Assembly (NCBI RefSeq): GCF_016808335.1
Contig: NC_053153.1
Location: 20,471,033-20,535,032, forward strand
DNA: 64,000 nucleotides
Source of the DNA: Panicum virgatum
Taxonomy: Eukaryota > Streptophyta > Magnoliopsida > Poales > Poaceae
Direction: 5' to 3'
The position numbers and the translations under genes are program-made. Positions 57,512 through 64,000 of this stretch are shown one piece after another; positions within the stretch are counted from its first letter, which is position 1; every line of letters begins with the position of its first letter. The notes beneath the pieces were generated by a model. It was not told where the DNA came from and made no database searches. It saw nothing but the letters and a program-made list of their open reading frames with translations.

Positions 57512-59481
57512 CACAACCGCACTCACCGGCCCTAGCCCCTCCTCCTAAACCGCAGCGCCGCCGCCGCAGCCACTCCTGCCCGCCGCCGCCTGCTTCCGTC
57601 GCCCCGCCTCTGCGCGCCACCATAGCTCGAGGTGAGACCGGGGATCGGTTCACCGTACCCCCCTCTCTTCCCTTTCCCCCGGTCCACGGCCACCCCCGGA
57701 GCCCGGAGCGGCCGGATTGGCCGCCGCCGGTGAGCCGGCGCCCCACCCCTGTTTTGCATTGGGAGGAAGGGGATGAGTGGCCGTTTTGCATTTAGGCCCC
57801 CCCTCTCCTCCCATTCTTTTAAGGAACCCTTGATTCTTATAACCCTTTTTCCAAAAAGAACCCTGCCTTTGTTCTAATTTTCAAGTAAACCCTTCCACAT
57901 AAAAACATAATTCTAAGTATATCCTTGATCCTTCCAGTTTAGTCCAAATATTTCTATAAATTACAAATAGGCCCCTACCATCTCGAGGAATAGTTACAAC
58001 TAGGCCCGTGACCCCTTATCCGACCTCCGAACCTCTACTAAACCTATTATTTCATGAACCAATCAACCTCTGATCAACCCGAAACTTTATCAAGTATCTC
58101 TTAACTCAGTTTCAGTCCTACCATTAGGAATCTACTCAAAAACCTTGCTCCATGCTCCATATTTTATGTGTTCCCGATTCGAGCTCAACGATAGATCTTT
58201 GTATTGATTGGATGCTTGTTTGTGTGTGCTGTAGACTGCGGAGTGAACGAAGGAGAACCCGTCAACGAGCAGTACTGTGAGCAGGAGAACGAGGACCAGT
58301 TTCGCGACCCCGAGCCCGAAGGACAGGACTTTCCCGAAGGCTACGAAGACGGCAAGTTCAATCCCATCCTTTGATGCATGTTTCTGTCCTAGTTTTTATA
58401 AACACAACCCAATGGCATGCGTTATAAAATTTCATATGTTTACTTGCATGAAAACACGGTTGGATAGCCACCCCTTGATTTGTGATGACCATTCCTTGAC
58501 CACCTAGATTAATGTCTGATTTTGCTTGGACGTTAATCGATATTAGAACGCTTAGGACTTTACTCATAATACTATTTATTTTATAAAGAAAATGTGTGCG
58601 TGTGGGATGGGATAAAAGTGGTGTTTTTGTAATGAAAGTGTAGACGGGATGGATGGCATTTCTACGGAATTGCCGTTTGGTGTGCTCGTGCCATTGTGGC
58701 AGGGCAAAGAAGGGAGATATCCATCTTGTCGTGTCTAAGGACCGAGTTGGTGTGTCATCTCACCTAACTCCACCATCGTGCAAACTACTCGACCGTTGAA
58801 TGGGCAACGACGTAGCATAAATCCCACTAGTTGGTGTGATAGCCATCAAGAGAGCTGAGAGCAACGGGTGACTAAGGAAAAGGGATAAGCCCCGAGTGAC
58901 TTATGCCCGGTTATACCTAAGTGAACGGTCGATGACCCCTTGGTGCATCCCGTGATGGCTAGTCAGGCTTAGCTATGGTGGGTAATGGCTATGTTGGGAT
59001 CTACACCGACACGACGGTGTTCGAGTTGTGGTATCCTACTTGTGGGTAAAGTTGCACACCTCTGCAGAGTTAAGAATCTATTCGAATAGTCCGTGCCCAC
59101 GGTATTGGGCGAGTTACGGTGTGGTCACATAACTAGTGTTTCATTGGGATGGGCTGGTGTGAGTCATTTTGGAATTGTGTCCGGCAGTTGTGCCGTGTGC
59201 TACGACGGACGGGGAGTCCGGTAGCAGTTCTAAAACTTGAACTCCGTGTTACTACAAAAACCAAATTTTCTAAAAAGGTTTTCTGTTAAATAAACCCCTG
59301 CATAAAATATTATTTTTTCTATAAATTAAACCGTAACCTTATCCTTGATGTACCCGTGCATGTTATTCTGTTGTAACCCCCTCCGTGGGTATGGTTGGAC
59401 TTGCTGAGTACGTTTGTACTCACCCCACTCTTACTTTTTACAGAAGAAGACCCAGACTTCATACCAGACAACGCCGAGTAG
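57512..59481 (+). other. LTR mini-gene in solo LTR 2 (three exons)
   Basis: Exon 1 runs from about 57512 to the donor CTCGAG/GTGAGA (57631). Exon 2 (58235-58351) follows GTGCTGTAG and is fully open and acidic (ENEDQFRDPEPEGQDFPEGY). It ends at GACG/GCAAGT, a GC-type donor. Exon 3 (59444-59481) follows TACTTTTTACAG and encodes EDPDFIPDNAE then TAG. Both introns are phase 1. A GAGTACGTTTGTACTC hairpin lies 20-45 bases before the last acceptor. Exon 1 has no ATG in frame; the Kozak-like GCCACCATA carries ATA. Confidence 0.5.
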
Positions 59482-59897
59482 GGTTATCGTTCTACACCCA
59501 ACCTTGCCTGTGGTACCGGCCCTGTTCGAGATGCCTCCGCTGTCGCAATACTCTGAGCTCGTGCTAGACCCCATGTGGTTTGCGGTCTGGTGTTATGTTG
59601 TAGTTTAGTTAATTATTATCATTATCTGTATCGAGTGTCCTCCAAGGTTTGTACGGTTTTGAACCATCTGATGTAATAAATGTGGCATCAGCCTCCTGGG
59701 ACTGGTGCTTTGTATCACATTTAAGTCTTCTCTGATGAGGGGACGCTTCACGCGTGCGGCGCGCGGCGAGGCAAAACAGAGAGAGGGAGGGAAGGGGGGG
59801 CTGACAAGCGGGCCTGGTGGGGATTTTTATTTTCTTTCCTTTTTTTCCTGGGCTGTGACAAGTCATCACGAGAGCAGCCGTTCTTGGCCGCCCCGCG

Positions 59898-60150
59898 ATG
59901 AGGCTGTTGAAGCTGCTTGCCGCCTTTGCCATCCTGTCCGCTCGTCCACCACGAATGTGCCGTCACCGGTCGGTGTAATTGGGAGAAGCCATGACGCCGC
60001 CAGCCCCGTAGGCGAACCTGTGTGCCAAGAGGCAAACGCCCAACCTGCCACCGGATCTGCCGCCGCCGCCGCCACTGCTGTCACGTCATCGTGATCTGCG
60101 GAGCGTGCAGTCACTGCGTCGGCCACCGTAGTGCGACGTGCAGCTGTGGA
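59898..60150 (+). pseudogene. Secreted proline-rich peptide, copy B (decayed)
   Basis: Starts MRLLKLLAAFAILSA at ATG 59898, clearly related to copies A and C. The frame stops after 26 codons because of an insertion around 59943-59955 and a stop where copy C reads a glutamine. Downstream DNA to about 60150 still aligns with copy C, including the CCGCCGCCGCCGCCACT tract and the CGGAGCGTGCAGTCACTGCG block that encodes the conserved C-terminal module. Solo LTR 1 sits only 37 bp upstream of the ATG, so the promoter is displaced. This is a pseudogene. Confidence 0.65.
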
Positions 60151-60190
60151 GCCATTTCTTCATCGGTACAGCGTGCAGTCACTATGACAG

Positions 60191-60422
60191 CCTCCGTTTC
60201 AAAATAAATGTATTTTTTTTACTATCGGATATTGTGTTTGACCATTCATCTTATTCAAAAATTTTACGTAAATATTATTTATCTTTTATGACTTATTATA
60301 TCACTAAAAATATTTTAATAATAAATTATTTATTTTATAATTTATGTAAAAAATTTGAATAAGACGAATGGTCAAACACGATGTCTGATGTTCAAAAAAA
60401 TGCATTTATTTTGGGACGGAGG
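60191..60422. mobile_element. Stowaway-like MITE (Tc1/mariner type)
   Basis: The ends CCTCCGTTTCAAAATAAATG and, inverted, CCTCCGTCCCAAAATAAATG are the classic Stowaway terminal repeat. The AT-rich interior is itself a long inverted repeat (GTTTGACCATTCATCTTATTC with GAATAAGACGAATGGTCAAAC). A TA duplication is not clear at both sides. Confidence 0.75.
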
Positions 60423-60901
60423 GTGTATGCCGCAACCGCCTTCACTGTATACTCGGCACATAGGAATATAGGATTCAGTGATTTGTCTCTAGCAAGTCAC
60501 AATGCAACCTGCACTAAAGACAAAAATAAACAGAGTAGCGATGATACTGTAGCAAGATACTGTTGCACGGGTAGTATTTGCTGCTGTAGCACATACACTG
60601 TTTATCCAGATCTCACGGTTAATCGTGGAATGGACGGCTTTCAAGTAATGGTAGTCAGTAGTCGGATTCACCACTACAATGCTCGGTTACTGAGTCTGAA
60701 TCCGCGCGATGTGCGGCCAGCATTGTGCCCTCCAACACCATCACCGTAGTCGACATTTCTGTTCAGCCAACTAAGTCTGAACTCTCGTGCTCAGTTAGCT
60801 TACGATATTCGAGCAGAATGGTCTTGTGTCACGATTGCAATACGAAAAACAAAATGTATGTGTTGGTCACTTCCGACTGCTCTGCAGACTACAGTATGCA
60901 C
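60423..60901. other. Intergenic region, no gene seen
   Basis: Frames of up to about 120 codons overlap the Stowaway end and have no recognisable domain. No regulatory element could be singled out. Confidence 0.4.
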
Positions 60902-60904
60902 TAA

Positions 60905-61282
60905 GCCCTTGTTTAGCTATAATATTTTGGCTGTAAAACACTGTATTATTTTTGTTTGTATTTGGTAATTATTGTCCCGCCATGAGTTAACTAGGCTCAA
61001 AAAATTCGTCTCACAAATTATAGACAAATTGTTCTCTCCTGAGTCGTCTCAGCATAGCCGGTCCCAAGCCCGGATAAAGGAGGAGGGTTGCGTTAGATTT
61101 TGGCAAACCAGCATAAAAAATAGCAACTCTAATAGATTTGAAACCCACAAAAAATTATAGACAAATTGTGTAATTAGTTATTTTGTTTAGCTACATTTAA
61201 TATTTCATGCATACGTTCAAAGATTCGATGTGATGAAAAATCTTGTAAAATTTTGAAATTTTAAAGACATCTAAACAAGGGC
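60905..61282. mobile_element. Tourist-like MITE carrying a nested retroposon fragment
   Basis: The ends GCCCTTGTTTAG and CTAAACAAGGGC are a perfect inverted repeat, flanked by TAA (60902-60904 and 61283-61285). Internal blocks (CTCAAAAAATTCGTCTC, TACATTTAATATTTCATGCAT) match the common sorghum-type Tourist family. A 119-bp segment at 61033-61151 is a later insertion. Confidence 0.85.
61033..61151. mobile_element. LINE-derived fragment inserted in the MITE
   Basis: An 18-bp direct repeat AAATTATAGACAAATTGT flanks the segment (61015-61032 and 61152-61169). The segment ends in an A-rich tail (CCCACAAAAA). Long direct repeats plus an A tail indicate target-primed reverse transcription. The sequence AGCCGGTCCCAAGCCCGG followed by ATAAAGGAGGAGGG resembles the 3' part of plant RTE-clade LINEs; that match is from memory of such elements and is inference. 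Confidence 0.6.
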
Positions 61283-61490
61283 TAAATTGTTTTCTGAATA
61301 AATGACACATTTGTCAGTAACGGTGCAAAGTTGCATCCGATTTGCGATCCAGAAACCTGACCAAGGACTGGGCCGTGGCGTTTGCGCCTATACTGTAGGA
61401 TCTTACGGAGTACTAGGGGAAGAGGTGTGGCCACTTTGGGTAGTAGTGAATCTAATGCGGATTTTGACAAGGCACCAAGCTGCAAGCTGA

Positions 61491-61720
61491 GGTCCTGTTT
61501 AGTTTTCAAAAAAATTTACACAGTATCCGTCACATCGAATTTTTGGACGTATGCATGAAATATTAAATTTAGTTAAAAATAACTAATTACATCGTCTAAC
61601 TGATTAGTATGAGATGGATCTTTTAAGCCTAATTAGTCCATGATTAGACAATATTTGTCAAGTAACAATGAAATGTGCTACAGTGCCAAACCCAAGCTTT
61701 TTCACCAACTAAACACGCAC
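61491..61720. mobile_element. Tourist-like MITE
   Basis: The ends GGTCCTGTTTAGTT and, inverted, GTGCGTGTTTAGTT match. A 3-bp TGA flanks both sides (61488-61490 and 61721-61723). Internal blocks (CGTATGCATGAAATATTAAA, CCTAATTAGTCCATGATTAG) are the inverted form of those in the element at 60905. Confidence 0.7.
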
Positions 61721-62196
61721 TGACATGTTTGAGAATTGAGATGGGCTAGGCTAGGCATCAGGTTTTGCTAGATGGGGTACGTGATTAAGTTGTGACTCCG
61801 TTGCTGTTCATGGCCTCATGGGATCTTCAGAGACTCGGAGTGTAGTTTCCATTTTTTTCCAATAGGCAAATGAAACTTCCATTGTCCATCATTTTCCAAC
61901 TTGTAAGCTGCAACTTCAGCAGAAAACCATCAATAAAGAACTGACATGTTTCCATCTTGTTGTGCACCTCTGCCTTTCCATTACCTATAGCTGGCATCTG
62001 GAGGAAATTTCCAGGGTACTGCTTGACAAGCTGTCTCCGCGGATGACAACCATTTCAACGCACAAAGACCTCGGAATCATCACTGAACAAAACGCTGGAA
62101 GCGTTGACCTGCGCAAGCCCAGCCAAGAACTCATTGATTGCATCCATGTGTGATCCCCTAAACTAAACAGGTCCAAGTCAACCACCCAAATTTCAG
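61721..62196. other. Upstream region of secreted-peptide copy C
   Basis: The right end (about 62120-62196) is homologous to the promoter of copy A (CCAAGAACTCATTGATTGC). No other gene is seen. Confidence 0.4.
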
Positions 62197-62203
62197 TATA
62201 AAT
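62197..62203 (+). promoter_or_regulatory. TATA box of secreted-peptide copy C
   Basis: TATAAAT in TTTCAGTATAAATCCATATA, 51 bases upstream of ATG 62254. The same motif and spacing occur in copy A. Confidence 0.65.
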
Positions 62204-62253
62204 CCATATATAGCTCCCAAGATGACCGAGAACCGAGCTTCTCAGCAGCCAGC

Positions 62254-62562
62254 ATGGGACTGCTCAAGCTCCTCGCCATCCTGATCGCTCTCTCCGCCGC
62301 AAATGTGCCTTGGCCAGTCGCTGTACAGGCGAGGCCGGTGATGAGGCAACCGCCAGCGCCGCAGGCTGGCCGGAGCAGGGCCATGGTGAAACCAATACTG
62401 CCACCGCCGCCGCCGCCACTACCGGCACGACGTCGTCGTCGTCATCATCGGCACGGCGTACGGTCACTGCCTCGGCCACCGCTGCCGTATCCTCCGCGGG
62501 ACGTGCAGCCATTGCGCCCTTCGCCACCGGCAGCACCTGCACCATCGCCGTGCCACCATTAG
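62254..62562 (+). CDS. Small secreted proline-rich peptide, copy C (intact)
   Basis: A 102-residue intronless protein. The signal peptide is MGLLKLLAILIALSAANVPWP with cleavage likely near residue 25-27 (AVQA/RP). The mature part has a short spacer (RPVMRQPPAPQAG), then PILPPPPPPLPA, a basic Arg/His cluster (RRRRRHHRHG), the module VRSLPRPPLPYPPRDVQPL shared with copy A, and a Pro/Ala-rich end SPCHH. I do not recognise a named family. It could be a proline-rich wall protein or a peptide precursor. Promoter and both ends are conserved with copy A, which supports that it is a real gene. This is the only copy without visible damage. Confidence 0.6.
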   Translation: MGLLKLLAILIALSAANVPWPVAVQARPVMRQPPAPQAGRSRAMVKPILPPPPPPLPARRRRRHHRHGVRSLPRPPLPYPPRDVQPLRPSPPAAPAPSPCHH

Positions 62563-62751
62563 ATCTTTGCAGTTCATCCAGCTCCCAGCAGCTAGTCTAG
62601 TAGTCTTACAAACTTGTGCCCAGATATATTATGATTTCTAACATAGCTTCGTTTGTCATTCGACTTCTTTGATCATTCCACAATGTGTTGCAACACTGTA
62701 AAATAGATAGTTTATTTAGGTGACCCAGACGTCACCCGTCCGATTTGTCAG

Positions 62752-62964
62752 TATAAAATAGAGCTCACACCACGTCGCCTAGATGAGCCACCATTCTCGG
62801 CCACAATGGCAGCGCTCAAGCTCCATCGTCCTTCGGTCTCCGTCTGCCGACGCTGCTGCCGTCGTGTCGCCGCCACTGGAACAGCGAGCGCCGAGCGGAC
62901 ACCTCGTTGGCCGCCGCCGCGGCCGGGGTATCCCGGCAGCTGGCACGGCGTGTATTGTGGCTAG
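62752..62964 (+). CDS. Possible additional small peptide gene (weak)
   Basis: A TATA box GTATAAAATAGAG (62752-62758) precedes ATG 62806 by about 50 bp, the same spacing as in copies A and C. The frame (62806-62964) encodes 52 residues starting MAALKLHRPSVSV and is Arg/Pro-rich, with PPPRPGYP near its end. It lacks a proper hydrophobic signal peptide. It may be a decayed relative of copy C or chance. Confidence 0.3.
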   Translation, partial: YKIELTPRRLDEPPFSATMAALKLHRPSVSVCRRCCRRVAATGTASAERTPRWPPPRPGYPGSWHGVYCG

Positions 62965-63436
62965 TAGCCATTGCGTGTTGCGTCCTCTAGGCTCTAATAC
63001 CGTCGGCGCAGAGCACAACAAAGAACTAAATTATCTTGACGCACAATGTTGTTGCAGTGGTGTAATACCAATTTCATCTATTAGTCAAATAAATCATCGT
63101 AATTCTGTGGGCAAACTGTGAAGATTTGACTCGAGAAAAGAAGACCAGGGAAATACAGATGTTCCTAAGACTACTAAATTAGCCTCGGAGAAATTGTTAT
63201 GCTACGGCTCTACGGAGAAATTGATGAACAAGTAATTTTTTTGTTCCTGAATAGATCTTGACTCCCTGATCCAAACTGAGGAAACTAGCAAATCCTTGTG
63301 ATTGCGCATCAGCAAGATGAATCGACCTGCCTCGTTGAAGATTTGAAGACATGAAGCACTGCCAATGCACCCTGCCTGCAGCTTAGCATCTCTGCCATTC
63401 CATTATTCTAGCCATTTCGAAAAGAGAAAAGTCCAA
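62965..63436. other. Intergenic region, no gene seen
   Basis: No recognisable gene, repeat or transposon end was found in this AT-rich stretch. Confidence 0.4.
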
Positions 63437-64000
63437 TTTTCACCTTCGAACTATCGCAAAAATCTGATTTTCAATCTTCAACTACAAAACCGGACAACAT
63501 AGACCATCCAACTGTCAAAAACGGGCAAATTTGGCTCTTGGGGTGGTTTTGAAGGTAGTTTTGCATTTTCTAAAAAAACTTAAATAAATCTAATTAGATT
63601 TAAAAATTCAAAACTAATTCACTTTAAATCAGAAAAATACGAAACTAGTACCAAATTTTTTTTTAAAAAAAATGTAACATATCTATTATTGTTCCATTTG
63701 AATCTTAGTTATTAAAAATAATAGGCATAACTGCAAGTAGCCAATTATTATGAACATAAAAAAATTAGATCTGAATAGCTCACAAGTCATGTGACAATAT
63801 ATAGGTTATATTTTTAGAAAACTTTTGATACACATTTCATAATTTTTTTTGACTTAAAATGAATTACTTATAAATTTTTTAGTGTAAAATTAAATATTTT
63901 TAATTCTCACAAAATGGAAAACCACCTTCAAAACCACCCCATGAGCCAAATTTGCCCGGTTTTGACAGTGGGATGGTCTATGTTGTCCGATTTCGTAATT
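63437..64000. mobile_element. DNA transposon with long TIRs, cut by the window end
   Basis: Positions 63484-63572 and 63912-64000 are inverted copies of each other. Both include GGACAACATAGACCATCC, GGGCAAATTTGGCTC and GGGGTGGTTTTGAAGGT. The left arm probably begins near 63437 (GTCCAATTTTCACC), so the right arm should continue about 50 bp past the window. The loop of about 340 bp is AT-rich and non-coding. Long arms suggest a MULE-type MITE. The target duplication cannot be seen. Confidence 0.75.

Larger units (their letters stand above)
56303..59750 (+). mobile_element. Solo LTR 2 of another Ty3-type element
   Basis: Starts TGTAACATCCCG (56303) and ends GGGGACGCTTCA (59750), with the target duplication CGCGT at 56298-56302 and 59751-59755. 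It is 3448 bp with no internal domains, so it is a solo LTR nested in solo LTR 1. A TATA box TATAAAAG lies at 57480-57487 after a pyrimidine-rich and very GC-rich U3. Frames of 300-450 codons at 56384-57795 are low-complexity artefacts of this GC-rich part. Confidence 0.88.
53342..59860 (-). mobile_element. Solo LTR 1 of a Ty3-type element, interrupted by solo LTR 2
   Basis: Read on the minus strand it starts TGTCACAGCCCAGG (59860) and ends GGGCGGTTCTCACA (53342). The target duplication AGTCA flanks it (53337-53341 and 59861-59865). No internal retrotransposon domains are present, so it is a solo LTR left by recombination. Without the nested insertion it is about 3066 bp. It has a GC-rich block (55680-56297 plus 59756-59800), an AT-rich block and the split mini-exon structure. 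Confidence 0.85.

Noticed and set aside
56384..57795. Frames of 294 to 451 codons on both strands
   Set aside because: They lie in the GC-rich and pyrimidine-rich U3 of solo LTR 2. The translations are Pro/Arg/Ala low complexity on both strands, so they are chance.

Overview
The window is plant nuclear DNA, very probably from a panicoid or andropogonoid grass (sorghum, sugarcane, Miscanthus or maize group). This is inferred from GC-rich, Arg/Ala/Pro-biased first exons, GT-AG introns, abundant Tourist, Stowaway and hAT-type MITEs, and Ty3-type LTRs with grass-style ends (TGTAACACC, TGTAACATCCC, TGTCACAGCCC). No tRNA, rRNA or CRISPR locus was seen.

Positions 1-24200 are a genic arm. It holds an intronless SAUR gene (916-1293, +), a five-exon PMT-type Golgi methyltransferase (4732-7449, -), a PORR-domain organellar RNA-splicing protein (11442-12602, +), a DUF241 protein (14033-14839, -), a seven-exon S-domain (G-lectin) receptor kinase (16062-19807, -) and a four-exon actin with a leader intron (21200-22830, -). 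I traced the introns of the spliced genes by hand and all reading frames close. MITEs, a SINE and a LINE fragment lie between the genes.

Positions 27403-48334 are one nested transposon complex. A FAR1-type Mutator-like element (MULE) has long TIRs and a near-perfect 9-bp target duplication. Its transposase gene is broken by a frameshift, a nonsense codon, a second frameshift and a 15.7-kb Ty3-type chromovirus (29798-45539). The right MULE TIR is split by two Tourist-like MITEs that share one TTA site. The chromovirus looks complete and very young: TGTAT target duplication, nearly identical 4.08-kb LTRs, PBS, PPT, intact gag-pol and an accessory ORF upstream of gag-pol.

Positions 48335-64000 are a repeat-rich arm. 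It holds a small dispersed family of secreted proline-rich peptides: copy A at 52576 broken by a MITE, copy B at 59898 a pseudogene, copy C at 62254 intact, and possible relatives at 48771 and 62806. Two solo LTRs, one inside the other and each with its own target duplication, separate A from B. A hAT element with an 8-bp target duplication and several MITEs are also present.

The most interesting signals concern the LTR elements. (1) Three divergent Ty3-type LTR families share a hidden architecture: an open acidic mini-exon that starts after an AG, ends at a GC-type donor (G/GCAAG), and continues in phase 1 into a short terminal exon with a stop, just after a GAGTA...TACTC hairpin. (2) The intact chromovirus has a strong splice donor after its PBS and an acceptor-like CAG directly abutting the ATG of both ORFs, suggesting spliced expression of the accessory protein and gag-pol. 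(3) Its leader carries a duplicated hairpin in which the two copies differ by paired, compensatory substitutions.
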